Below are positions 47,854-59,215 of a DNA stretch of 64,000 nucleotides, piece after piece. Both the position numbers and the translations under genes were made by a program. Each line of letters begins with the position of its first letter. Within the stretch, counting starts at the first letter, position 1. The notes under the pieces are model-generated. The model did not search any database. It had not been told where the DNA came from and worked only from the letters and a program-made list of their open reading frames with translations. Origin of the DNA: Otatea glauca (Eukaryota > Streptophyta > Magnoliopsida > Poales > Poaceae); contig CM070725.1 in assembly GCA_036346275.1 (NCBI GenBank), forward strand, positions 45,632,104 through 45,696,103, read 5' to 3'.

Positions 47854-48814
47854 GGTTGTTAGTCTTCCTGATGTGCTCACAGTCACAGACTACCTAACTT
47901 TTGATGCTTGTGCTTTTCTTATTGCGATTTACTACTGCTTAGTTCGGATTAGCCATGTTCTCGATCGATTTCACTAAATCTTGCGAATCTGTGCATAATT
48001 AGGTTGAGGTTATTCGATCAAGTAAGGATCAGTGCCTTTAATTTTGTCTAGATTCTTGATCTGGTTGGATTAACTCGGTGAATTGTAAACTTGCAACTAT
48101 CATGGATCGACACAGTTGGTATGTTTGTTATTCTGTTATGTGTGTCTCAATCTGTAGTTTAGAGTAGGTGAAGTAAATTAGGTGAATCATTTCTTTCGCT
48201 TACAATGCAAATGTGAGAATCATGCAATACATTTTAAGTTCTTTCTTCACAGCTAGGATCACTGATTTGATTTTATTGAATGGGCCCTGTGAACTTGCAT
48301 TCAATATAGGTGCATTATTTTTTGTTGGAAATTATTGCATTGAGTGGATGTATTAAGTAGTAATTCCTTGTTTTTGTTGGAAACTAGTATATTTACTAGT
48401 AAAGTTTCAATGTAAAAGTGTGCCTTGGGTGTGAATGACCTTTGTTTGCTGCAAGAGCTAAGGGAATATTGTCCTGTTCTTTCATTTATGAGGATCGTAT
48501 TTGTCCTACCTATACTCATGCATTATGTCATGCTTACATAGACATGTGATATTTTATATGTTGTAAATAAAGTACCACCTTGAAGGCTGATTTGTTCATA
48601 AGAAATGCAGCATAGTGTAAGATTACAGACAAGTGCCATGCTATCCATGGGTATCCATTGGGTATCGGGTACCCATCGGGTTCGAGTTTGGGCACAGATC
48701 TGTGCCCATGAAGCTTAGTGGGTTCGAGTGGACGTCACATGTTCAGGTTCGGGTTTCGAGTTTGAGGCAGTTGAACTCGGAGGTACTCACCCGATTGCCA
48801 TCCCTAATCAGAAA

Positions 48815-51420
48815 AGAACAAGATGGAGCTAGCTTGGACAACATGCAAAAGCTGGGAACAGTAGGATATGTCTAGCAGATCATGCAGCATGCATGGAGTA
48901 AGTATTGTCGTCCTGCATATATAAAAGCGTCGTGCGGCCCGTCGTGCTTTGTGTCTAAACTGTGTCGTGCTGCGACAGTCCGTGGTACTCGCCGTTTCGT
49001 GCCATGCTTGCCCGACTCACCTTCGGCGAGCCTAGGCACGGCCCATTTGGGCTTCATGCCGGCTCAGGTCCGAACCATTTACACTATTGCGACGAGAGAA
49101 TGAGAGGATGGCGTAGGTGGGGAGCTACACCGAGCAACCCTTCTCCACCCAATGTAGTGGAGTAGTTCTCCCTTTGTGTGTTTTATGTGATCATGCCAAA
49201 GGGGAATAGAGTCCTTAGGTGGTTAGAAGAGAGGTTAGAGAAGGACATGACCTTCTTTTTGTTGACTCATATATAATATGCTTCTTAGTACAAAGACTTA
49301 TACCTTACAATAAGCTGCTCTCTCCCGCCTCTCTCAATCTCTCTTAGCTCTTTCTCACCAGTTGCTTCCTCTCTCTCAGCTCTCTCTCTTTCTTGCCTGT
49401 CTCTCTCACTCTCTCTCTCTCTCTCTCTCTCTCCTGTTGCCCGCTCTCTCTCGCCCGTTTCTCTCAATCCCTCGCCCGTTGCCTCTCTCTCAACTCTCTC
49501 TTTCTCGCCCGACTCTCAATCTCTCTCACTCTCTCTCTCTCAATCTCTCTTGCTCTTTCAACCATGAGCGCTGACAAGAATACATAAATGTATTGTGGGC
49601 AACTCCTTAACCGCATGCTAAGAGAAATCGGATTCGTCGCCGAAAATCTAGCTCCACTCCTTTCTCTCTTTTATTTTTTTCCTTTGTTTCCTTTTTCTCC
49701 TTTTCTTTCCTTTTTCTTCATTTTCTTTTCTTTTATTTCCTCACTGGCTTCCTCCCCCCTCCGCGCCAGCCTCCTGCGCCTCACCGGCCCACACCTCACA
49801 GAATGCTTTTTCAGTCGTCACATCGCTGTCTTCTACCTGTTGTGCTTGCCCGCTAAAATTCTTGAGGCCTGAAATATCTTTTTCCTTCTCACTCTCTTCC
49901 CTCCTCACTCTCTTTCCCGCCGACACTGCGCCCCAACCCACCTCTTTTCCCTCTATCTCTCTCTCTCTCCCACCGATAGGCGCCCGCCACCCCTCTTTTT
50001 CCCTCTTTCCCACCGACAGGCACCCCAACACCCTCTTTTTCCCCCTCTGGCGTTGACCCCGCACCCCTCCTCCCCGCCCTCTCCCCACCGACTGCCCTCT
50101 CCCTCGCCGGCCTTCCCCGCTGCCTCGGCCCACCATAGCCTTACCTCCCCCACTACCTCGCCTTCCCCACCGTCTCAGCCCCCACCGCCTTGCCTCCCCA
50201 CCACCTCGCCTCCACTTCCTCCTCAGCCACCGACGCTGGCCCCTCCCCTTCCCCCTTCGACAACCGGCGTGAGCCATATCCCCTTCCCCCCTCGACCACT
50301 GGCACTGGCCCCCTCCTATTCCCCTCGTCCACCGCACGCTGGCCCCCTCCCCTTCCTCCTAGGCCACTGGCGTTGGCCCCTTTCGACTCTCTCCCAGGCG
50401 GAGGCGCGAGTGTGGCGCAGGTGTGGCGCGGACACTGGCGTGGTGTAGGGCTGAGGTGGGCCACGGTGGGCAACGCGCGGCAAGGGCGTGGTGTGGGCGA
50501 GGTGGGCCACAACGGGGTGTGGCGCCGCGTGGCAAGGGCGCTGGCAAGGCAGCCCTCGGCTCGACAGATGTGGGACGCGGTGTGATGCATCAAGGACGAG
50601 GGCGAGGCAGGGCGCAGTGCGGCGCAACAAGGATGAGGGCGCGACGCAACGCGGGCTTGCGTGCGATGGCGACGGGCGGCCAGGGCTCCGCCCTCCAGCC
50701 AGGTAACGTCTCCCCTGCCCTACACCTCCCCTCCGCTGCGTGCTCAACTATGTGCCCCGTCGCGTGTCACTTGCGCTACCACGGGGCGAGCTAGGCATGA
50801 GCCCAACGTGCCACCCTCGTGCCTCCGTGCAGCTCAGGCCGCCGTGCCCGGAGCGTGTCGAGCTGGGCCTTGGGCCGAACCGTGTCTACCGTACCTCGGG
50901 CCAACCCAAAAAAGCCCGGCTCGATGCCCACCTATAATAATGGCTCGAGCCGAGCGAGCAGATCCATTGTTTGATTTTCTCTGATCCACTAGGTAGCTAG
51001 ATTCACCCTTCATCAGAGGCCGTGTAGCCTATCGTCTACGTGATCTCCTCGTTTACATGTTCTGAGTCTCTTGTCCTGGTTCTCTTGGACGACATTTAAT
51101 TTGCTAGAGAAATTAACATCGACTAGATAAAACCCTGAACGTTGCCGCGGATGACACCTCAATTTTAAGATAGATCTAAATAAAATAAAGGAAATACTAT
51201 AGCTTAATTTGAACAGTGAGTGCGGATTTTTTTTCAAAAAATTGCAAACAAAAAAACAAAACACTGTAGCTCAACGCTGTAGTTTCTACAGTGCCAAGAG
51301 CCACATGTCGGCGTGCACCACGATTGTTCCTACGGTTACAACAATATATAGTTTATATATTTTAGCAAGAATGCATCTGGTACGTCCACTGCGATTTCTA
51401 AACAGGTTATGGCACCTGAG
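48815..51420. other. Low-complexity and transposon-derived DNA, no gene
   Basis: 48930-49080 and 50770-50930 hold GC-rich words such as GGCACGGCCCATTTGGGC, common at ends of hAT-type elements. Between them the plus strand is strongly pyrimidine-rich (49310-50400) and then turns GC-rich with GGGCG words (50400-50700). Long open frames on both strands of this part are composition artefacts. Confidence 0.5.
49310..49565. repeat. CT-rich low-complexity tract
   Basis: Interrupted runs of CTCTCT, the longest at about 49399-49434, mixed with CGCCCGTTGC and CAATCTCTC words that recur and suggest slippage-driven growth. Confidence 0.85.
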
Positions 51421-51424
51421 CGTT

Positions 51425-51640
51425 AGTGGTGGAACTAGAAACTTTTTAATAGTGGTGTACATTTTACACATATAACTCTTTAGTATTGTATAATGATTTC
51501 GTGATATTAAAAATCCAACACATATATTTAAAATTAGCTAAAAATACAATACAAATAATCATAAGATCTTATAAATTCCAAACAACTAAAATCAGAATTA
51601 ATTCGATCAATAAATTTAACCTATAAAAAAACATCCAGTC
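51425..51640. repeat. Dispersed repeat, copy B
   Basis: Matches 8886-9245 in order (see that entry): CATATAACT, AAAATCCAACACATATATTT, AATACAATACAAATAAT and a closing AATTTAACCTATAAAA. Confidence 0.5.
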
Positions 51641-52470
51641 ACATGTTTTTTGAAATATTTGGGGTGCACCCTCCCTTTCTTCTTTTTTTAGATTCAGCCG
51701 CCGCTGGCGCCTCTTCCTATTTCAATTTCAGCCGACCTATTTATTCCTTGGTGACGCGCGATGGTGTTATCCATTGCTTATGGATTAGGATCGATCCCGG
51801 GGTAGAGAGTGCATCCGTGGCTTGGAGCTGTCAGTCAATCAACCGCAAGGCTCCACCAAGGCACCAAGTCCTAGGAAAGCGTAGCATGCAGGCGCTATTC
51901 GCGACATGTTCATCTATCATCTTGCACTACGATCCTCCGGGCAACACTGCTGATGTACCGTCCTAACGTCGTAAGCTCGTAGCTATAGGCCGGCAGGTGA
52001 GGCGGGCAGCCGTTTCGCCGAGACGAAATTTATTCTTTTGGGTGTTTTGGCGATGACTGATTTTTTTTTATTTAACGCTTTTTTTATTTTATTTCTATCG
52101 ACGGTCTTTATCCAACTTATTTTTAAATCTGATCATCCTAACTACACCGATTTTTAAATCTGATCATCTTAACTACACCGAAAAAACATGACGTGACGAA
52201 CAACATGACTCCATTCTGATTTACATATTGGTGTTGTTTTGCCACGCCACAACTAGTGACCTGGCAAAAATGATCATTCTTTTTGGTTTAGAGCTAGAGT
52301 TAACCTTTGTTTGCCACACTACAGATGTCGTGTGGCCTAAAAGGTTAGATTTAAAAATAAATTTGGTGAGTGTTTATTAATAAAAATAAATTTTAAAAAG
52401 TTAAAAGAGAAAGAAAACTGTGTTGTTCTTTAGGTTATTTTGGATTTGCTACAAGAGCAATGCATGGAGA
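51641..52470. other. Intergenic DNA, no gene seen
   Basis: No supported gene. It contains the 31-base tandem duplication listed separately. Confidence 0.4.
52119..52180. repeat. 31-bp tandem duplication
   Basis: Two adjacent 31-base copies starting ATTTTTAAATCTGATCATC, with a single C/T difference. Confidence 0.85.
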
Positions 52471-52474
52471 CCCT

Positions 52475-52570
52475 TGAGGCTCTATTTGAAATACGGTAAT
52501 TTATTTACAAGTTCTTTCGAGATTTAAACTGTTTTCGATGAAATTTCTGTAAAATTCCCGTGTTCCAGTC
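52475..52570. repeat. Small MITE of the TGTTTGGAAC family, decayed
   Basis: CTCTATTTGAAATACGGTAA at the left and CCCGTGTTCCAGTCAAGG at the right, with the shared interior AAACTGTTTTCGATGAAATTTC also seen near 12700. Confidence 0.45.
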
Positions 52571-52655
52571 AAGGCCGAAGTCTAGTCTAGATCTAAACCA
52601 ATTTTAACCAAGATTGAGCAGCAAGTCTCATCCTCATTCTGTAAGCTATCGGTGC

Positions 52656-53488
52656 CAAGGATTGAAATCTCGTTTTCGCTCCAAATCTCGTCCGTGGTCA
52701 GAGAACGAAATCTCGACGAGATTTAGAAATTTCGAACAAATTCTGGACGAAATACAAAAATTCAAATTCAAATCCAGATTTTTTTCTACCGAGAAAACTG
52801 AAATTTCAACCGATTTTGCCGAGATATCGGCAAAATTGCACCGAGCGAAAAATGGCTCAAACGACGTCGAAAATTTTTCAATTTTTTTGTAGGTTACTGA
52901 TACATCAATGATATTCCCATAAAAATTTCAAATTATTATAAAATCTTAGGAAGTTTTTAAAATTCAAACATTGATATTGTTCTCATAAAACGCTGACCGG
53001 TAAGTTTAAACCGAATGAAAAATAAAACAAACCACATTAGAAAATTTTCAATTTTTTTATGAATTGTTATGATGAATCACTAATGTTCCCATAAATTTTT
53101 TAGATGATGATAAATCTTCATGAATGTTAAAAATTCGGATAGTGCTACTGTCCTAATAAAAGCCATACCAGCAAACTTCAACCAAATAAAAAATAGTACA
53201 AACCACGTTAGAAAATTTTGAATTTTTTTGTGGATGTTCCTGATGTATCATTAATGTTTCTATAAAATTTAAAATGATGATCAAGCTTAAAGAAGTCCCA
53301 AAAATTCTCACAGTGCTACGTATTGATAAAAGCCTAATGATCAATACATAGATTTGCTTTAATAATAAAAAAAAGGTTTAAATTTATTAAAAAAATTTAT
53401 AAGGGTTATAATGAAATTATTAAGATCTCATAAAAATTTTGAATCATTATCAAACTCCAGTGAATTTATAAAATTCTTACAAGTGCAC
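52656..53488. mobile_element. Second copy of the 19.2-kb hAT family, cut by an LTR element
   Basis: Begins CAAGGATTGAAATCTCG and follows the 19222 element in order (for example GAGATATCGGCAAAATTG, GAAAAATGGCTCAAAC, AATTTATAAAATTCT). It includes three degenerate modules about 170 bases apart (52848, 53019, 53189), each starting near GAAAAATxxxxCAAAC. Homology ends at 53488, where an LTR starts, and the right end is not in the window. Confidence 0.65.
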
Positions 53489-55131
53489 TGTAACATCCCA
53501 AATTTTGCCTATAATCTTAATTTAATATTATTTGCGCATTTTGTGATTTTACGTATTTATTGGATTTTTCAGGAATTTATTCGAATTATTTCAAATTAAG
53601 TATAATGGCCTTTTTGTGGAAACTAATTAATTATAGGTAAAAATAATACAAAGTTTGGCAAAAAAAATTTTATTTGAGTTTAAAATGTCTCAATGTATTT
53701 ATGGGAATTTTTCTTAGATTTTTCGTGATATTTTTATTACTTAAAACTAATTAAATGGATTACTCGAATTGTTTTTAAAGAAACATCTAGAAAATCAATT
53801 AATAGTAACGAGCCGAAGCCCATTACTGTTTGCTCGTGAGCCTTATTTGTGTAGCCCGTCGGCCTGCTTCCTAAGGCTTGCGTCCGTTGGATTTCGCGTT
53901 CGGCTTAGATTTTACCACGTCGTTGAGAATCGTGTCCGTTGATCGGACACGTGGACGGCAGAGATGAGGTCTAATCCAAGCCGCCGTTGAAGTCTGGGTT
54001 TCACGCGGTTCCGCCGCCGTGTTTGTCTTGGAGTCCATATAAGGCACGTAACCCGACGCTATAAAAGCTGCGCCCTCTTGCCAAGGTTCCCCTTTGAGCA
54101 CCGCATCTTTTGGCCCAAGCATCATCGCTGGAGACGCGGTGGTTCGAGCTTGCGAGGTCATCGGAGTTTGAGGAGCAAACCGCCGCGGGTTTTTCCTTGG
54201 TTCGTCGCCGATTCGTCGTCTTCCGCCAAGTTTGAGACCAGTACACGAACGTCACATCATGCCGCGTCAGATCCAATCGGTTCCGTGGCCAAAAGCTCAC
54301 TGGAGTGCTCGTTTCGTCATCGGCTTCCTCACGATCAGTGAGTTCGTGCCATCGTCTTTGCTGCTGTGCCAGTTCTTTCGATCGTGACCATCCAAGCTTT
54401 AGCGAACGCTTCGGATTAAGCCACGCAGTCGTCATCGTCGCCATCATCCAGGATCGTCCGATCTTTCGCGGGCGGTTCTGATCCTGCCACGTGTTGGTAA
54501 TCGGGACGCACGTCGTGGGCAGCACCGCAACCAATTGGGTGAAGCCACGTGTCGGCGCAGTCACCGAAGAGACATGGATCGGGTCCACGGTGGACCGGAT
54601 CCAAACCATGGACCGAAGCGACGTGTCAGCACGTGAGTGGTTCAGGTGGCCGTGACGTCAGTGTGACATCAACATGACGCAGAAAAAGGATTTTCATCTA
54701 AAATAATTCGAATTAATATTTGATTTTCTAATTTTCTGATTTTTAATTTTTGAATCTTCTATGAGCCCGTTCTCCTTCATACGAGCTCTGATTGAGGTGG
54801 TTCAAATTTCTAAAAATTTATAAAATTGATATCTATTTAATGGTGAATTTTATTTGATTTTAGAGTTTGTTTACTCTCTATTTTGCTGTTTATTTTTTGT
54901 TCTCTCTCGTTTCGCGTAGACGTTGAATTGTGCGACGCATCCGAGGAAGATTTGTCGACTTAAGACTAAGGTCCAGAACAAGATTAAGGGCTTTTTTTAA
55001 GGCAAGTTATGCTTTGATCATGTCGAACCCATGTTTACCAGATCGCTATATTGTTTTACTCTATTACATGTTATTTCACATATACAATTGTTTCAAATTA
55101 AATTAGGACTTAGCTAATCTATCAATTTGAT
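53489..55131 (+). mobile_element. Long LTR of a Gypsy element (Del/Tekay-like), interrupted
   Basis: Starts TGTAACATCCCAAATTTTG, a common start of long chromovirus LTRs in grasses. It has a TATAAAAG promoter at 54060 and the late-LTR phrase GACGCATCCGAGGAAGATTT near 54937. No coding sequence is present; frames at 53871-54609 follow GC-rich LTR sequence. It is cut at 55131 by the second Tat element. The lineage is a judgement from the LTR style only. Confidence 0.55.
54060..54067 (+). promoter_or_regulatory. LTR TATA box
   Basis: TATAAAAG followed by CTGCGCCCTCTTGCC, placed about 570 bases into the LTR. Confidence 0.55.
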
Positions 55132-55627
55132 TGTGGAATATAAGAACCCAGGTGTCTTCATAACCGGCCCAGAAGTGCCTGAGGGAGAGACAGGGCCGAG
55201 TAGAAGGCCCAGAGGATAAGCTCTGCGCCAAGCCTTGCTGTCGTGCACAAGGGGATATATCCTAGAGATAGTTGAACAAATATTTAGATATAAGAGATAT
55301 GATTGTAATCCAAATTGATTAGCAAGATAAGATAAAGATGTAAACTCTATCCTGTAACCGATTAGAATCCAATAACCGATCGAAATCCTTTAACCGATCG
55401 GGACTCTGTAAACCGCCCCACCCCCATTATATAGGGAGAGGGTGGGCAACAACAGGGACACGAGCAATCTTAGATCCAAGAGATCCAAATAATCCCAGCA
55501 CACAGGACTAGGGTATTACATCCTCCGTCGAGGGCCTGAACCTGTCTAAACCTTTGTCTTGTGTTACCTTCGAGTTTTAGACCTAGCGTCTGCCCCATAA
55601 ATTCATTGCCGACCACAAAAGTCGACA
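55132..55627 (+). repeat. 5' LTR of element 2
   Basis: 496 bases from TGTGGAATATAAG to AAGTCGACA. It contains repeated AACCGAT words at 55358-55412 and a TATATAGG box at 55429. The first 254 bases can be compared with the partial 3' LTR: 13 substitutions, no indels. Confidence 0.93.
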
Positions 55628-55647
55628 GTTGGCGCGCTAGGTAGGGG
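55628..55647 (+). other. Primer-binding site of element 2
   Basis: GTTGGCGCGCTAGGTAGGGG directly follows the LTR. Element 1 has GTTGGCGCGCCCGGTAGGGG at the same place. The tRNA partner was not determined. Confidence 0.75.
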
Positions 55648-55679
55648 ATGCTCTATAATCTTTTCCTACAAACTCGATG

Positions 55680-56250
55680 GCAGCAATCAATGGAATCATC
55701 ACCACCTTCATCTCGGCCGGCTTTAAAGCTTTGAAACACGGACTTCGTCCTTGAATGCCCTCGGAGAGCTTGTTTGCCTAGACCTAAACCAGATCCAATC
55801 TGGTAAAGATCAGGCCGACCCATCTCAGGTGTGCCTCTCCGACTCGGCCAGCAAACCAGTTGGCGTCACGAGGAATTGCTACAATCTTCATGGCATCTTC
55901 GCAATAGAAGAGCAAAAGACCGATCTCCAACGCCAACAAGAGATTCAAGAAGCCGCGGAGGAAGATCGCCTTCTTCGTAAGGCTAAGGAGGCACATGCGC
56001 GATCGCTTCGACCTCACGGGCGCAATGTCCACGAGGACATCCTACAATCAAAATTGGGAGACCAAGTTGTCTTCCATACACCGCTGCAGAACGTTGTCAC
56101 CTCCAAGACGCTTCTCGACACGCTGGACCCGATGATTGCATCTGATAGCCGGCAGCCCCAATCGTGGCCCAGATCAAGGCCATGGTGACAGCGGCAGCAA
56201 TTCAGCAGAATCAGGAAAAGCCGATAGGAGAAGCACACTCACGCTCCCAC
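55680..56250 (+). pseudogene. Gag leader region of element 2, interrupted
   Basis: ATG at about 55678 opens MAAINGIITTFISAGFKAL and stops at 55764. A second frame at 55751-56188 carries a charged helical stretch (QRQQEIQEAAEEDRLLRKAK). The N-terminal part of Gag is therefore broken into at least two frames. Typical Tat Gags have a long variable N-terminal part before the capsid-type domain. Confidence 0.55.
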
Positions 56251-56571
56251 GCGGCTACTCACGTCGCTAGCAGTTGGATTGCTACCAGTCGGAGTACCGG
56301 CAATCGGCGCCCCACACAACCAGTCGGAGACACCCGCCGGAATATCAACCGCGACCTCCGCTAAGACATCACCGCCATACGACAAGAGCGGGACGATGAA
56401 GAACAATCTTTGGCGCTTACGGCGACCACGAGCGTTTGGTGCAGCCACGATCGGCGGTGATCAACGATCACGACGGCCGCAACGACCATAGAGATCATCA
56501 TCGCCAGGGTCGGAACGACAACGACGATCGCCGAGCCATGGGGTCGCCGCGCTGAACTCCACCCCGACACA

Positions 56572-57712
56572 TTGATGACAATCGCCGAGCCAGAGGCTCG
56601 CCACACCGGACTCCGAGCGTTTACTTCTCGGTTACGCCGAGTAGTATGGCCCGAAGGTTTTAACCCCAAGGGCATCGTTAAGTTTGACGGGGATCGAGAT
56701 CCGGAAGCTTGGCTGCAAGTCTATGCCCTGGCGGTTAAAGCGGCTGGGGGCAATCAAAACGTGATGACAAATTATCTGCCAGTCAATCTCACCCCTTTAA
56801 CTCATTCATGGCTCACAGGACTTCCTGCGAACTCGGTGGACTCCTGGAGCGATCTTTGCGATCAATTTATCGCGAACTTTCAGGGAACCTATGAGAGGCC
56901 TGGCACCCCATGGGACCTATATCAGCTTCACCAGAAGAAGGATGAGACACTGAGAGATTTCATCCGGCGTTTCATGCAGAAGAAAAACACCATCAGGGAT
57001 GTATCTGATGCAGTGGTGGTAGCAACCTTTCACAAAGGGGTCAGCGATCCTGATCTGATCAAGAAAATATCTAGGAAACCACCGGCCTCCGTAAAGGAGA
57101 TGTTTGCGTTGGTCGACCGCTATGCCACGGCCTCAGACGCCCTAGCCGAGCGCCAAGAAGATCGCCCGCAACAGAAGAACAAAGGCGACAAGGCCGAGTC
57201 CTCCAAGCACGAAGACAAAAAACGAAAGGGCGAGGAGCTAGTTGCGGTAGCAGAACGCAACCGGCCCCGAGCCACATGGAGGGAGGCGCCCGATTACAGT
57301 ACTGTCATGGATGCGATCTGTCCTTCCCACCCTAAGGGAAAGCATGCCGCCAAAGATTGCTTTACCTTGAAGCATTTTGCGCGTGAAAGCAACAAGCAAC
57401 CGGCTCCAGCGAAGGATGAGGCTGTCAAGAAGAAAGACCCTCCCGGCGAGAACAATTACCAAGAGCCCGAGCACGAGCTGAACAACATATACGGGGGCTC
57501 CACAGGATACGAGTCCAAGCGAAAGCAAAAGCTTACTGCTCGGGAGATCAATGCGGTGGAACCGGCAACCCCCCAGTATCTAAAGTGGTCTGAAGTCCCG
57601 ATCACCTTCGACCGTTCGGATCACCCCAACCGAGTTCTACATCCGGGTAAGTACCCTCTAGTACTCGACCCTGTTATTCGCAGTGTAAAGCTCAGGAAAG
57701 TCCTGATCATTA
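56572..57712 (+). pseudogene. Gag with start of protease, element 2
   Basis: A well-preserved frame. The retrotransposon gag domain is at about residues 35-140 (FDGDRDPEAWLQVYA, WSDLCDQFIANFQGTYERPG, RDFIRRFMQKKNTI). A Lys/Glu-rich hinge follows, then a zinc-knuckle-like CPSHPKGKHAAKDC near residue 250. The protease start (VPITFDRSDHPNRV, YPLVLDP) is cut off at VLI, just before the expected active-site Asp. The frame continues to 58002 only by running out of frame into integrase. Gag may be the only product this copy could still make, and its N-terminus is damaged. Confidence 0.8.
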
Positions 57713-57721
57713 CCCCCGATT

Positions 57722-58951
57722 TGGACAGCTCCGTATCTGGACTATTTGAAGAAGGACGAGATACCCAAAGACCGCATGCAGGCCGAACGAATAATGCGCC
57801 GAAGCAAGAGCTATGTGGTAATCAGGGAATAACTCTATCACAAGAGCTCCTCTGGTGTACTACGACGGTGCATATTAGAACAAGAAGGGAGATATCTTCT
57901 AAAAGAAATCCACTCGGGAATTTGTGGGAATCACGCGGCGTCAACAACCCTAGTTGGCAAGGCTTATCGTCAGGGATTTTTCTGGCTGACTGCTGTTACT
58001 GATGCAGAGGACATCGTCCGGACATGCGAAAGATGTCAATTCTTTGCGCGACAGGTGAACAAACCGACACAGGAACTACAGACCATCCCAATCACCTGGC
58101 CATTTGCGGTCTGGGGGCTTGACATAGTGGGACCTTTGAAGAAGGCTCAAGGTGGTTATACTCATCTCTTCGTGGCCGTCGATAAATTCACCAAATGGAT
58201 TGAGGCCAAGCCAGTCAGCACAATCACAGCCGCAAAGGCCAAAGAATTCTTTCATGAAATCGTGGTTAGATTCGGCGTACCAAACCGAATCATCACGGAT
58301 AATGGCACCCAATTCAGAGGTGGCATATTTCAAGACTGTTGCGGTGAACTCGGCATAAAAATTTGTTTTGCATCATTAGCACACCCCCGAAGTAACGGGC
58401 AGGTCAAACGAGCCAACGGCATGGTGCTACAAGGCCTAAAGGCAAGGATTTTTTGTCGTCTCAAACCATACGCCACTCGGTGGGTCAAAGAATTGCCTTC
58501 GGTACTCTGGGGGCTACGAACCACCCCCAGCAGAGCAACCAGGCAGTCACCTTTCTTCCTGGTGTATGGCTCAGAGGCGGTCTTCCCCACCGAGTTAGAA
58601 TTCGGATCCCTGTGGGTTCGGAGCTATGAGGAGGTCGCTTCGGAAGGAAGCCGGCTAGAAGACCTTGATCGACTGGAAGAAGCCAGGGACATTACAACAA
58701 TTCAGTCGGGAAAGTACCTTCAGGGCTTACGTCGCTATCACGGTCGCAATGTAAGGAGCCGCGCATTCTCCAAAGGAGATTTGGCCTTTAGAAAGAATCA
58801 GAAATGCGAGCATAAGCTCTCCCCAAGCTGGGAGGGCCCTTACATCATCGAGGAGGTGATACGTCCTGGGGCTTATAAGCTCAAGCGTGAAGACGGCACA
58901 ATCGTCAACAACACCTGGAACATAGAACGGCTACGTCGTTTTTTCACTTGA
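57722..58951 (+). pseudogene. Integrase of element 2, inactive
   Basis: The frame resumes one base out from gag. After one stop at 57830-57832 it is open to 58951. The zinc-binding HHCC module (IHSGICGNHAA, CERCQFF) is at 57898-58050. The DDE core starts at ITWPFAVWGLDIVGP, with the first Asp in LDIVGP and the second in ITDNGTQF. The third position reads NGQVKRANG, where the family has Glu, so the catalytic Glu is replaced by Lys (codon 58406-58408). The C-terminal part ends NIERLRRFFT and a stop. Together with the missing reverse transcriptase this copy cannot move by itself. Confidence 0.88.
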
Positions 58952-59215
58952 ACTCTGTAATTCAACTGCTTCTTTATGAATGAATGTTCACTCTTAAAGT
59001 TGTCCTCGTATAATCTTCTCGAAAATTTTGCGTCTGAGTGCTTCGCTCCTACGAATTTTAAGACTCTAAGACATGCGTCATGAACCTTGCCCCAGAGCTT
59101 GGGGACTGAACTAGTCGGACATGATGTTTAAGATGTCAAAACTACTCGGATGGCCTCATCGAGCATAGCAGCATATTTAAAGAAAAAATGCAAGGTCAAA
59201 GAAACACTTTCAAAT

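Larger units (their letters stand above)
33905..48806. mobile_element. Ac/Ds-like hAT element with captured gene fragment
   Basis: The left terminus is CAGGGGTGGCAAT at 33905 and the right terminus, complemented, is TAGGGATGGCAAT ending at 48806. Both are flanked by the perfect octamer ATCAGAAA (33897-33904 and 48807-48814). Subterminal words such as GGGTACCC, GGGTATCC and GGGTTCG cluster at both ends. The element's own DNA is 33905-34010 plus 47525-48806; a Gypsy element occupies the middle. The interior carries an exon-intron piece of a nuclear poly(A)-binding-protein gene (47752-47853) and no transposase, so it is a non-autonomous, gene-carrying (Pack-type) hAT. Confidence 0.8.

Noticed and set aside
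49741..50747. Several long Arg/Gly- or Pro-rich frames
   Set aside because: All follow the pyrimidine-rich and GC-rich composition on one or other strand; no domain.
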